Positions 1-7,896 of a stretch of 29,761 bases of DNA are shown piece after piece (positions within the stretch are counted from its first letter, which is position 1; each line of letters opens with the position of its first letter). Below the pieces are notes generated by a model that saw nothing but the letters and a program-made list of their open reading frames with translations, made no database searches and was not told the origin of the DNA. Where the stretch lies: contig CALIQQ010000007.1 of the NCBI GenBank assembly GCA_938043965.1, forward strand, positions 1-29,761. The letters run 5' to 3'. The translations under genes were made by a program, and so were the position numbers. The stretch is from an uncultured Candidatus Saccharibacteria bacterium (GTDB lineage Bacteria; Patescibacteriota; Saccharimonadia; Saccharimonadales; Saccharimonadaceae).

Positions 1-55
1 AGGCACTGGGTTTTGGTCCCAGCATTCGCAGGTTCGAATCCTGCCGTCCCAGCCA
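1..55 (+). tRNA. tRNA-Gln (TTG anticodon), 5' end cut by window
   Basis: The window opens inside the tRNA, in or just after the D arm. The anticodon stem CTGGG/CCCAG encloses the loop TTTTGGT, giving anticodon TTG (Gln). The T arm GCAGG-TTCGAAT-CCTGC follows, then the 3' acceptor strand CGTCCCA, discriminator G and an encoded CCA at 53-55. The missing 5' acceptor strand should read TGGGACG. Confidence 0.9.
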
Positions 56-59
56 TAAG

Positions 60-100
60 AGCCTTTTGACAAGTTTACGAGCTTATCAAAGGGCTTTTTT
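60..100 (+). terminator. Rho-independent terminator of tRNA-Gln
   Basis: A 14-bp stem (AGCCTTTTGACAAG with CTTATCAAAGGGCT, including wobble pairs) around a short loop is followed by six T residues. It sits 5 nt after the tRNA CCA end. Confidence 0.85.
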
Positions 101-340
101 AGATTGGAGTCGGTTTTTTGTCTAATTAGAGATTGAACTAACAAGGCGATAAGAGTCGTCTAATTGCCTAGTTTAATTATTCTCCCTGATGTTGGATATT
201 TGCTAGTTCTTCGTTATAACATTAGTCATTTTTCGTTATATTACTGCGGAGTAATTCTCCAGACATATTTTTAATCATCGTTATTCAACTCCTTTTCAGC
301 AGTAATGCTGAGGGTATTTTATCGGCTTTTTGGTGTCTTA
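101..340. other. AT-rich gene-free stretch before the methyltransferase leader
   Basis: No convincing ORF or tRNA is visible. A small hairpin (CAGC-AGTAAT-GCTG, about 298-310) and two copies of TTCGTTATA (about 210-240) are the only local repeats seen. The low GC and lack of genes next to a tRNA fit the edge of an acquired island, but no integrase or attachment repeat was recognised. Confidence 0.5.
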
Positions 341-349
341 TGGTAAAAT
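341..349 (+). promoter_or_regulatory. Extended -10 promoter of the restriction-modification leader
   Basis: TGgTAAAAT at 341-349 matches the extended -10 form used by many genes in this window. No good -35 lies 17 nt upstream. A start about 7 nt downstream would be near 356, which is the first base of the first leader stem. Confidence 0.5.
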
Positions 350-355
350 GGGATA

Positions 356-515
356 GTCAAACTATCACTGTAAAACAGCTTATTCGCTGTGAAACAAAGT
401 CTGAAATGGGCGACCGCTCACCGAAAACTTTGTTTCATGGTGATAGTTTGACGACACTGCGGTCGTCCATTTTTTGTTTTATGACGACCTCTATTGAAAG
501 GAGTCGTCAAACTAT
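356..515 (+). promoter_or_regulatory. Structured 5' leader with mutually exclusive stems (attenuator or translational switch)
   Basis: Perfect or near-perfect complementary segments are visible: 356-368 with 440-452 (13/13), 391-400 with 427-436 (10/10), 404-417 with 459-472 (14 bp, one G-U, followed by a T-rich run 471-480), and 443-455 with 503-515 (13/13). Segment 440-455 therefore has two competing partners, the second lying between the Shine-Dalgarno (497-503) and the ATG at 516. The 404-417/459-472 stem resembles a terminator and crosses the first two stems, so the set is either a pseudoknot or a switch. A local hairpin 483-492/499-508 would also hide the Shine-Dalgarno. It matches no riboswitch class I recognise; function as an RNA is inferred. 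Confidence 0.6.
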
Positions 516-1736
516 ATGGCACATGATACGCTTAAGCAGGCCAATAAACAAAAGCGAGATGAGTTTTATACTAGGCTAAAAGATATAGAAAATGAATTAA
601 AACACTATAAAACTCAACTGAAAGATAAGGTGATTTTTTGCAATTGCGATGACCCATTTGAAAGCAATTTTTTCAAATATTTCGCCATGAACTTTAAGGC
701 TTTGGGAATAAAGAAGCTAATCACTACTTGCTATGACCCGAGCCCAATTGCCAATCAAGAAATTCAATTATCATTTTTTAGTAAAAATAAAGAAATCAAG
801 CACAGTAATAAAAACCGTAACAAAATTATTTCCAAAGCTTATAAAATTGAACTTGATGACATTGCTGATATAGATGGCAGTGGCAACATCAATATTTTAG
901 ATACTAAAGAAATTTTGCTCCGAGAAAAAGCCAAATTAGACAGTGGCAAAAAGTCTAAAATCCTGTCGTATCTTGATGGCGATGGCGACTTTAGAAGTGC
1001 GGAATGTGTAGAGTTGCTAAAAAGAGCCGATATAGTAGTAACGAATCCACCTTTTTCACTTTTTCGTGAATATGTGGCTCAATTGGTAGAATATGATAAG
1101 AAATTTTTAATTTTGGGTAATATGAACGCCTTGACATATAAAGAGATTTTTAAGCTCATAAAAGAAAATAAAATATGGTCTGGTTATGGTTTTAATATGT
1201 CCATGGTGTATAAATCGCCATATAAAAATACTCTTGAATCCAACCGTAAGTTTGTTGTTGGGAAGGGATTAGACCCAGATAAATATATCAAAGTTCCAGC
1301 TATAAACTGGTTCACTAACCTAGAAACCAGAAAGCGACACGAAGAGATAGTTTTATATAAAAAATATTCACCCGAAGATTATCCAGAATATGGAAATTAT
1401 AAGGCTATAAATGTAGATAAAGTAGCCGAAATTCCATATGATTATTATGAAGAAATGGGAGTTCCAATTACCTTTATTGATAAATATAGCCCCGAACAAT
1501 TCAATATCGTGGCTCTCGGAATAGTTGGTAGTGTGGAATTTACAGAAAATCGCAAAATGGAAATCATGAAAAATAATAAACCGACTGGAAAATTCACGAC
1601 GAACGCAAAGGGGACGCTGTATCGGAAATATAACCCAAAGAAAGACAAGAGTCCCGCCTTTAAGGACTGCGAGACGGGCGAGCTGTATTCAAGCATCTAT
1701 GCAAGGATTCTAATCAAAAGAAAGGTAAATCAATGA
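516..1736 (+). CDS. EcoRI-type adenine-specific DNA methyltransferase
   Basis: A 406-residue protein that should transfer a methyl group from S-adenosylmethionine to N6 of adenine in a specific DNA site. The catalytic motif IV reads NPPF at residues 177-180, inside ADIVVTNPPFSLFREYV, typical of the EcoRI methylase family. The N-terminal FCNCDDPFESNFFKYF segment (about 41-56) is also characteristic of that family. Start ATG 516 is preceded by AAAGGAG at 497-503, a 12-nt spacing within a structured leader. The stop overlaps the next start (ATGA at 1733-1736), so the two genes are coupled and probably form a restriction-modification pair. The gene is clearly AT-rich and lies next to a tRNA, suggesting transfer. 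Family assignment is strong; the recognition site cannot be read. Confidence 0.88.
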   Translation: MAHDTLKQANKQKRDEFYTRLKDIENELKHYKTQLKDKVIFCNCDDPFESNFFKYFAMNFKALGIKKLITTCYDPSPIANQEIQLSFFSKNKEIKHSNKNRNKIISKAYKIELDDIADIDGSGNINILDTKEILLREKAKLDSGKKSKILSYLDGDGDFRSAECVELLKRADIVVTNPPFSLFREYVAQLVEYDKKFLILGNMNALTYKEIFKLIKENKIWSGYGFNMSMVYKSPYKNTLESNRKFVVGKGLDPDKYIKVPAINWFTNLETRKRHEEIVLYKKYSPEDYPEYGNYKAINVDKVAEIPYDYYEEMGVPITFIDKYSPEQFNIVALGIVGSVEFTENRKMEIMKNNKPTGKFTTNAKGTLYRKYNPKKDKSPAFKDCETGELYSSIYARILIKRKVNQ

Positions 1737-2827
1737 AAATCGAACTCAAACAAATTACTATCGGCGAAGTCGTCAAAGGTTACCAAGATAACCTAGAAGC
1801 TGGCGTAGTCGGCCATGATGGTAAATTAGACATTCGTCCGTCATATCAGCGGGAGTTTGTTTATAATGGTGAACAGCGAGACGAAGTGATTCGCACAATT
1901 CACAAAGGTTTTCCGCTCAATGTGATGTATTGGGTGGTGCGAGACGATGACACTTTTGAGGTGATGGACGGACAACAACGCACGATTTCTTTTTGCCAAT
2001 ATGTGAATGGTGATTTTTCGGTTCAATTTGAAGAGACTCCTTTTTATTTTCATAACTTGACAACAGATGAGCAAAAGCAGATTTTAGACTATGAGTTGCA
2101 AGTTTATTTCTGCACTGGCACAGATAAAGAAAAACTTGAATGGTTTAAAATTATTAATATTGCGGGTGAAAAATTGACCGCTCAAGAATTACGTAATGCA
2201 GTTTATACTGGCTCGTGGTTGGCTGATGCAAAATTAAAGTTTTCAAAATCTAACGCTCCTGCAAAAAGTTTAGCCGAAAAATACATAAATGGTAGTCCAA
2301 TCCGTCAAGAATACCTAGAAACAGCCTTAAAATGGCTTTCAGGCGGTGATATTGAAGACTATATGAGCAAACATCAGCACGATCAAAATGCTAACGAGTT
2401 ATGGCTTTATTTCCGTGCAGTTATTGAATGGGTTGAAAATACCTTTGTCAAATACCGCAAAGAAATGAAAGGTGTTGATTGGGGTAAATTGTATAACCTT
2501 CATGGTAAAGATAGTCTAAATACCGAAGAGCTCGAAGTAATAATTTCTAAGCTTATGCAAGACGAAGACGTAACGAATAAGAAAGGTATTTACGATTATG
2601 TTTTGACAGGCAACGAACGAAGTCTTTCTATCCGCACTTTTAATGACCGTGAAAAACGTGAAGCTTACGAACGCCAAAAAGGCATCTGTCCTGCCTGTGG
2701 GCAATATTTTGAAATTGAAGACATGGAGGCCGATCATATTACGCCATGGAGTAGAGGCGGAAAAACTATTGCCGAAAACTGCCAGATGCTTTGCAAAGAT
2801 TGCAATCGGCGCAAGAGCGGCGTGTAA
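1733..2827 (+). CDS. DUF262 domain protein with C-terminal HNH nuclease (putative restriction endonuclease)
   Basis: The 364-residue protein has an N-terminal DUF262 (GmrS/ParB-like) domain with the DGQQR motif at residues 79-83, used in this superfamily for nucleotide binding or hydrolysis. The C-terminus is an HNH nuclease: zinc-type cysteines C319, C322, C354, C357, the ADHITPW core with H335, N349, and CNRRK at the end. Its start overlaps the methyltransferase stop by 4 nt, so it is co-translated with the modification enzyme. In GmrSD and SspE the same DUF262 domain is linked to DUF1524 and targets modified DNA; here the nuclease is HNH instead. I infer a DNA-cleaving partner of the methyltransferase. 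Whether it cuts unmodified or foreign-modified DNA is open. Confidence 0.82.
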   Translation: MKIELKQITIGEVVKGYQDNLEAGVVGHDGKLDIRPSYQREFVYNGEQRDEVIRTIHKGFPLNVMYWVVRDDDTFEVMDGQQRTISFCQYVNGDFSVQFEETPFYFHNLTTDEQKQILDYELQVYFCTGTDKEKLEWFKIINIAGEKLTAQELRNAVYTGSWLADAKLKFSKSNAPAKSLAEKYINGSPIRQEYLETALKWLSGGDIEDYMSKHQHDQNANELWLYFRAVIEWVENTFVKYRKEMKGVDWGKLYNLHGKDSLNTEELEVIISKLMQDEDVTNKKGIYDYVLTGNERSLSIRTFNDREKREAYERQKGICPACGQYFEIEDMEADHITPWSRGGKTIAENCQMLCKDCNRRKSGV

Positions 2828-3700
2828 TTATTTGCTGATTATCTTTAAGATAGCTTCAAGATTATCATCACCGCCAGCACCCTCTTTTCGGGTAATAAAT
2901 CCGCTTTCTGGTTCTGAAAATGCAATAGTTGCTCCGACTGTGATGATTTTATCTTTTTCTTCTTGGTTACTTATTGTCTTATATACGGCATGTAGAGCTT
3001 TTAGAACATTTCGACGATGAATTGAAGATTGCTCTAGGTGTTTTTCCGCAAAGTAGTTTTTTCTGATAAATAGCGGAATTTGAATATAAGCCATAATGAT
3101 AGAGCCCTTTATAACAAAAGCTAAAGTATTTAGCATTCCTATATTTTTTATGTCGTTAGCTAGCCAATCTTTAATGATAGGAAGATTGGAAATTTGGATA
3201 AATAGAAGTAAAGCAACAAGTATAACTAGTCCAATAATAGAGAATATTATTTTTTTTAACCAACTTTTAGCCTTGAGCTCGTGTTCTTCTGACTGCTTGT
3301 CAAAATCGTTAGCATAAGCCTCCAAGATTTCAGCACCAGACAGAATGTTTGCGACTCTGTTGATTTCAGATATTCTCTCTTCGCTCTCTTGAAGTTTACT
3401 TTCAAACTCTCTAACTTTTTGTAAAAAACTACCGATATTCCGTTTTTTGTCTATCCTGTAGGCGACGTAGCCAGCATGAACCAAGTTTAAAACGTCATTA
3501 TAATGGTTTCGGCTAGATATATGATAGTCGAAATTACCTCTAAAATACTCTATATGATTTAAAGCTTCTGTATTTGATAAAGTTTGAAGAAAATCTTCAT
3601 CCACTAAAGCGTCTGCAATATCATTATAGTATTGCTTCATTACATCAGTAGGCTGACTTTTTGCATGCCCCCTAAATTGCTTTGATAGTTCGCTAAACAT
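2828..3700 (-). CDS. Unknown two-TM coiled-coil membrane protein next to the restriction-modification pair
   Basis: The 290-residue protein is not recognised by name. Residues 1-95 look soluble and helical, about 95-145 are charged and coiled-coil-like, two hydrophobic segments follow (about 145-170 and 187-210), and a cytosolic-type helical tail ends the protein. Its stop codon abuts the stop of the DUF262-HNH gene with no base between them, so the genes converge without a terminator. The start ATG 3700 lies 6 nt after an extended -10 and has no Shine-Dalgarno, so it is probably leaderless. Composition is AT-rich like the neighbouring pair. A role as a membrane-acting defence accessory is possible but rests on position alone. 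Confidence 0.7.
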   Translation of the reverse strand: MFSELSKQFRGHAKSQPTDVMKQYYNDIADALVDEDFLQTLSNTEALNHIEYFRGNFDYHISSRNHYNDVLNLVHAGYVAYRIDKKRNIGSFLQKVREFESKLQESEERISEINRVANILSGAEILEAYANDFDKQSEEHELKAKSWLKKIIFSIIGLVILVALLLFIQISNLPIIKDWLANDIKNIGMLNTLAFVIKGSIIMAYIQIPLFIRKNYFAEKHLEQSSIHRRNVLKALHAVYKTISNQEEKDKIITVGATIAFSEPESGFITRKEGAGGDDNLEAILKIISK

Positions 3701-3706
3701 ACTAAA

Positions 3707-3715
3707 ATTATAACA
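3707..3715 (-). promoter_or_regulatory. Extended -10 promoter of the two-TM protein gene
   Basis: The minus strand reads TGtTATAAT, ending 6 nt before the ATG at 3700. No -35 consensus is seen 17 nt upstream. The spacing predicts a leaderless transcript. Confidence 0.6.
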
Positions 3716-3728
3716 TTTTTTGGAAGTT

Positions 3729-5276
3729 TTAGTGGGCAGTGGCTAATCGACCAAGGAAGGACTCGGCCTCTTTTTCTGGCATAAGAAAAACCTGATGAGT
3801 TTCATCATACCAGGTAGGGCTGATGCGAGTGTTTAATAATTTACCAGACTTGAAGTAGTGGGTCAAGATGAGGCCACGCCTAGTGCCTGGCCAATAGGTT
3901 TGGTCAAAGAAGAGATTGCCGAGACCATAATAAATGGGTTTTTCGAGGTAATACTCAAAAGTTTGAGGATGGTGAGCCTGGGTGCCAACGACAAGGTCGG
4001 CACCAAAATCGATGAGTTGACGAAAGAATTCGGTTTGACCTTTGATGGGTTTATCGCAGGCTGGCATTTCGGTGTAACCATCGGGATAGCTATAACACTC
4101 GCTGAATTGAACGTCGACAATTACAAAATCGCCACGGTCTTTAGCGTGCTTAATATCTGTTTTGGCTTTTTCGATCGTAAAACCATTGGCTCCTGGTTGA
4201 TTACCGTTTGCGAGTTCGCCGTTGGTTTTAGTGGAGGTGGAGTGGTTGTAGGCTAAAAGTGTAAGATTAGTTTGCTTTTGTTTGATAATAAGAGGCTCGG
4301 CGGCTTTAGTCTCATTTTCGCCACCGCCAACGGTTTTTATGCCGAGTTCGTGATATTTTTGGATGGTTTTAAGGTTGTTCTTTGCCCCATAATTATTATT
4401 GTGATTGCCAGTTAATTCAATAATATCAGTGCCGACAGCAGTGATAGTATCGAGAGTGCGCCAATCGGCACAGAGGCTCATAGTGTTGCGTGAGCCTTGG
4501 CAGTTATCAGCAAAAGAAACTTCATTCGAGAGATGGGTGAGATCTTTTTTGTTGAGAAAATCTTTAATGCGATCAGCAAAATAGGAACCGCGTCCAGCGG
4601 CTGCGCCGTTCAAAGTGTTTGTGAGATTGCGAGTAAGGGCAGTGACGCCAGTTTGGGCAAATGATAAAATCGTGTCAACTTGATGGCTGGCGGAAAAATC
4701 CTCGAATGCCTTTAGTAGTATGCGTTGCTTCGCCTCTGTTGCGGTCGCAGGGTCGTCAGAAATGGCACTAATCTGACGGTACTTAGCCCCAGCTTTAAAA
4801 TCGTCAAAATAATAGTTCCCGTCGATTGATACAACGCGAGTTTTTGGCGTTAGATCGTTTAAACTGACCCATTTTATATCATCGGCTTGGCTTTCATTGA
4901 TAGTGAGATTAAGTTGATCATTGTAAAAATCGACCGTTGGCAACCAAATGTCGCTAGTTATGGAATGGTCGGACTCGGTTGCGATTAAGGTAGTAGTCGC
5001 GGAGAAAGTAACAGAATGGCTCGGTCGATATATATTAGATGAGTAAGCTAGATTGATGGCTTGTTCAAGTTTGGACTTTTCGGTTTCGGTAAGAGACTCA
5101 TCATAAGTAACGGCCGCCTTCATGGAGTTGTGGGATTTTTTAAAGTAAAGTTGCATAAAAGTGAGGCTGGCGGAAATCAAGCAGAGACTAAAAAGTAAAA
5201 TGAGGTGAGAGCGTCGAAAAGGCAAATGAGGTGAATGTAGTGAATGAAGTGATCGAAATATATGACGATCGGACAT
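3729..5276 (-). CDS. CapA/PgsA-family metallophosphatase-like protein
   Basis: A 515-residue protein with an N-terminal membrane anchor (about residues 24-45) and a large extracytoplasmic domain. The C-terminal half carries CapA-family signatures: ELTGNHNNNYG, a DVQFSECY stretch followed by GADLVVGTQAHHPQ, and YYGLGNLFFDQ near the end. CapA proteins belong to a calcineurin-like metallophosphatase fold and act in poly-gamma-glutamate or capsule assembly at the cell surface; the exact substrate here is unknown. The start abuts the GH97 stop (0-nt gap), making it the third gene of a sortase-GH97-CapA operon. The N-terminal ~200 residues before the CapA domain are less typical and may be a specific surface-binding region. 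Confidence 0.82.
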   Translation of the reverse strand: MSDRHIFRSLHSLHSPHLPFRRSHLILLFSLCLISASLTFMQLYFKKSHNSMKAAVTYDESLTETEKSKLEQAINLAYSSNIYRPSHSVTFSATTTLIATESDHSITSDIWLPTVDFYNDQLNLTINESQADDIKWVSLNDLTPKTRVVSIDGNYYFDDFKAGAKYRQISAISDDPATATEAKQRILLKAFEDFSASHQVDTILSFAQTGVTALTRNLTNTLNGAAAGRGSYFADRIKDFLNKKDLTHLSNEVSFADNCQGSRNTMSLCADWRTLDTITAVGTDIIELTGNHNNNYGAKNNLKTIQKYHELGIKTVGGGENETKAAEPLIIKQKQTNLTLLAYNHSTSTKTNGELANGNQPGANGFTIEKAKTDIKHAKDRGDFVIVDVQFSECYSYPDGYTEMPACDKPIKGQTEFFRQLIDFGADLVVGTQAHHPQTFEYYLEKPIYYGLGNLFFDQTYWPGTRRGLILTHYFKSGKLLNTRISPTWYDETHQVFLMPEKEAESFLGRLATAH

Positions 5277-7256
5277 CTAGCTAATCTCCTTGATAATGCG
5301 AACGGCAAAACCGCCGCCTGGCGCCATCCAAAGGTCGAGATAGTCAGATTTGGTGATTTTGCGAGTTTCGATGATGGTGTCGAGCTGATTGTCGCGATAA
5401 TGAGCAGTATCGGAGTCGCGATAGATTTCGGCGGTGTACTGAGCTGACTCATCGAGAAAATCTAAGTTAAGGCGAACGCGATGAGCCTCTTCGTTGGTAA
5501 CACCGCCAATATACCAGTCTTCGGAAGCGCGATCTTTTCTAGCAACAACATAATACTCGCCAATTTTACCAAGTAGAGGCACGGTTAATTCCCAGTTAAC
5601 TGGCACGTGTCTAATGAATTCGTAAGCGGCTGGATTGACCTCTTCGTAGAAACGAGGACGGTCCGCGGCCATTTGCATACCGGAAAAGATTGTCACAAAA
5701 TAGGCAAGCTGACGTGCGAGGGTGGAGGCAAGGCGCTTAGCAACATTTGAAACGTCAAAAATACCACTGGTGTAATCCATGCCACCGGCTAATAGTCGAG
5801 TAAAAGGTAGAATGGTGGCGTGAGATGGGCTGATAGCGCCGCCTTCGTATTCTTGTCCGCGCGCACCCTCGCGAGTAAGTAGATTTGGCCAGGTGCGTTC
5901 GATGCCAGTACCTTTAATTGGTTCGTGGACATCAAGACAGATGTGATATTTAGCGGCTAGCTCAACGGATTTTTGATAATGGCGGACGCCGGCTTGAGAA
6001 TGATGGAATTCTTTACGGCCTTGGATGGTCATCATGGAGCCAGCATAGCCGGTTTTTAGATAGTTAATGCCATGTTCGACATAAAAACGATAAGCATCTT
6101 CCATTTGGCGTTCGTAATTATCGATAAAGCCAACGGTTTCGTTATGACCGATTAAATTAACACCAATCGAGCGAGCGTGGTTGGCTACCACGGTTAAATC
6201 CAGATCATCGACTGGCTTAGTGAAGTTGGTGATTGCACCATTTTGGAGCCAATCCCCTTCCCAACCATCATTCCAGCCCTCCATTAAAACTGCGTCGAGG
6301 TCGAGCCGTTTTGCGGCATCGAGGTATTCTATGGCATGTTCGGTGCTGGCACCATGACGTTCGCCTTGCGCCCAGGTCCATTCACCAACAAACATGGCCC
6401 ACCAAATCCCCAAAAATTTAATTGGCTTGACCCATGAAAAATCTTGTTTTGGGGGGTCGTTTAGGTTAAGTACGATGCGGTTAGTGATTAGTTCTATTGG
6501 AGAATCGGCAATCATAATGACGCGCCAAGGTGTATTGAATGGCAAATCAACGTAGGCGCGCATACCGTCGGATAAAGGAGTGATGTCTGACTGGAGACCA
6601 TTTTTAGAGTTAAGTTTTAGGGTCATTGAGCCATAATCATAAAGGGCTGCTTCGTGGATGCTGATCGTGTGTCCGAGTGGAGTTTCGATGGTTAAGGGTG
6701 TGTGGACGGAGCTGGCGAGGGCATAGACTGGGCGTTTCTCGTAGTTATATTCGTAGCGGTCAGGCTGGTAGGCAGGAATGCGCCAAGCACTAGAATTAGC
6801 ATCAACATTGAATTCGGTGAGCTCATCAGAAATAATTAGACGCTGAAAACGCGGTTGAGGCGGAATCTCATAGCGAAAGGCAACGCCATCGTCAAAAACA
6901 CGAAAACGCACGGTGATTAAGCGACCATTGTTAGTAGTTTCGGCTAGGTAAAAGGCAGCTTCATGATAGCAGTTTCTAATGACGCGTTGCTCCCCAACTA
7001 TAGTGGTCCAGGCTTCGTCAAACTGCTTTTCTTGGGTGCGCACTAGCATGAAGCCTTGGTTGAGTGGCCGTTCACCCTGTAGATTAAGGCCAAGTCGAGA
7101 TTCACGCAAAATAATTTTATCGTCTTTTTTGACGAAATAAGTAATTTCACCAAGTTTAATTTTTATGAGACATTTAATGCGACCATTAGGCGAGCTAATG
7201 GACTGCTCGTGATCGAGCTTTGGATGGCTGCGAAATAAATGCGCCAAAAAACTCAC
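5277..7256 (-). CDS. Glycoside hydrolase family 97, probable inverting alpha-glucosidase type
   Basis: A 659-residue protein with the GH97 layout: N-terminal beta-sandwich (about 20-265, starting SPNGRIKCLIKIKLGEITY), a (beta/alpha)8 barrel (about 270-560) and a C-terminal beta domain. Candidate catalytic residues are E373 (GHNETVGF), E445 (DVHEPIKGTG) and E469 (RGQEYE). The 24-residue gap between the last two equals that recalled for E508/E532 of Bacteroides SusB, so the inverting alpha-glucosidase subtype is favoured over the retaining alpha-galactosidase subtype. The GTG start at 7256 follows GAGG about 10 nt upstream, 3 nt after the sortase stop. No signal peptide is visible, so it seems cytosolic, unlike the exported Bacteroides enzymes. 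Family call is strong, substrate inferred. Confidence 0.87.
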   Translation of the reverse strand: MSFLAHLFRSHPKLDHEQSISSPNGRIKCLIKIKLGEITYFVKKDDKIILRESRLGLNLQGERPLNQGFMLVRTQEKQFDEAWTTIVGEQRVIRNCYHEAAFYLAETTNNGRLITVRFRVFDDGVAFRYEIPPQPRFQRLIISDELTEFNVDANSSAWRIPAYQPDRYEYNYEKRPVYALASSVHTPLTIETPLGHTISIHEAALYDYGSMTLKLNSKNGLQSDITPLSDGMRAYVDLPFNTPWRVIMIADSPIELITNRIVLNLNDPPKQDFSWVKPIKFLGIWWAMFVGEWTWAQGERHGASTEHAIEYLDAAKRLDLDAVLMEGWNDGWEGDWLQNGAITNFTKPVDDLDLTVVANHARSIGVNLIGHNETVGFIDNYERQMEDAYRFYVEHGINYLKTGYAGSMMTIQGRKEFHHSQAGVRHYQKSVELAAKYHICLDVHEPIKGTGIERTWPNLLTREGARGQEYEGGAISPSHATILPFTRLLAGGMDYTSGIFDVSNVAKRLASTLARQLAYFVTIFSGMQMAADRPRFYEEVNPAAYEFIRHVPVNWELTVPLLGKIGEYYVVARKDRASEDWYIGGVTNEEAHRVRLNLDFLDESAQYTAEIYRDSDTAHYRDNQLDTIIETRKITKSDYLDLWMAPGGGFAVRIIKEIS

Positions 7257-7259
7257 GGT

Positions 7260-7769
7260 TTATATTTCCTCTGCAGTGATGATTAAACGGTGTGAATAAT
7301 CTTGATCTTTTAATGGAGTGCCATAGCAGGTCATAATAACGACTGTGTTTTTTCTGGTTTCGCTCACAACCTCGTTCATATTGATGAAAGCTTTTTCGAG
7401 GATTTCGCGTTTTTTGACAAGATATTTTTTGTGGTCAAAAGTAAAAACGGTTTCGGTGTCAAGATTTTTAAGATTTTCAAAAACAGTACTACTGTGTCCA
7501 ATAATGACGGATTTGTGGTTGGTCGGGCGATAAACGCCGGCGGCAGTTTCGGGTGCAATAAGTTGGTTGCCAGTGCGTTCAATGTCACGGACTCGAGCAA
7601 CTAAGCCGATAGACGGAATGAATAGTCGTTCTTGTGAACTAGCATCAGCAGTTTTTGGTGTAAAACAGTAGGCGATGAAGCCTGCTGTGATTGTGAAATA
7701 TAAGACGCTGGCAAAAATAGTAAATTTTGCTCGAGGCAGTCTAAAACTCTTCGAACCTTCCCTTTTCAT
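7260..7769 (-). CDS. Sortase (membrane-anchored transpeptidase)
   Basis: A 169-residue protein with an N-terminal membrane segment (about 15-36) and a short sortase domain. The catalytic triad is visible as H92 (VIIGHSS), C148 (VIMTCYG) and R161 (SHRLIITA). Sortases cut a sorting motif in secreted proteins and attach them to the wall or to pilins. No obvious LPXTG-type substrate is encoded in the window. The ATG at 7769 is 9 nt after TGcTATAAT and lacks a Shine-Dalgarno. It heads the operon with GH97 and CapA. The sortase class cannot be fixed from sequence alone; the compact domain is similar to class D/E-like enzymes. Confidence 0.9.
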   Translation of the reverse strand: MKREGSKSFRLPRAKFTIFASVLYFTITAGFIAYCFTPKTADASSQERLFIPSIGLVARVRDIERTGNQLIAPETAAGVYRPTNHKSVIIGHSSTVFENLKNLDTETVFTFDHKKYLVKKREILEKAFINMNEVVSETRKNTVVIMTCYGTPLKDQDYSHRLIITAEEI

Positions 7770-7778
7770 GTTTAAGTA

Positions 7779-7787
7779 ATTATAGCA
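7779..7787 (-). promoter_or_regulatory. Extended -10 promoter of the sortase-GH97-CapA operon
   Basis: Minus strand TGcTATAAT, 9 nt from the ATG at 7769, with no -35 match at 17 nt. It predicts a leaderless or nearly leaderless mRNA. Confidence 0.65.
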
Positions 7788-7896
7788 CGAGCGAAATGAA
7801 AAAGGTAGTGGTTTTAGGACTTGATTTTTATGGAAAAGATGGAGCTTTAATGCTGATGCGGGGAGATTTGGCTAAAAATACTGTACAGTGATTTGA

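Noticed and set aside
101..515. MITE or insertion sequence beside tRNA-Gln
   Set aside because: The inverted segments are nested and compete for the same partner, with no flanking target-site duplication or transposase seen; an RNA leader explains them better.
340..579. 79-codon plus-strand ORF across the leader
   Set aside because: It runs through the paired stems and into the methyltransferase start in another frame, has no ribosome site and a low-complexity product.
2643..3020. 125-codon plus-strand ORF
   Set aside because: It overlaps the HNH domain in another frame and continues antisense to the two-TM protein gene; both real genes have clear domain or promoter support.
7796..7891. 31-codon plus-strand ORF (MKKVVVLGLDFYGKDG...) between the sortase genes
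   Set aside because: It looks protein-like but has no ribosome site, promoter or recognisable family, and is too short to support alone.
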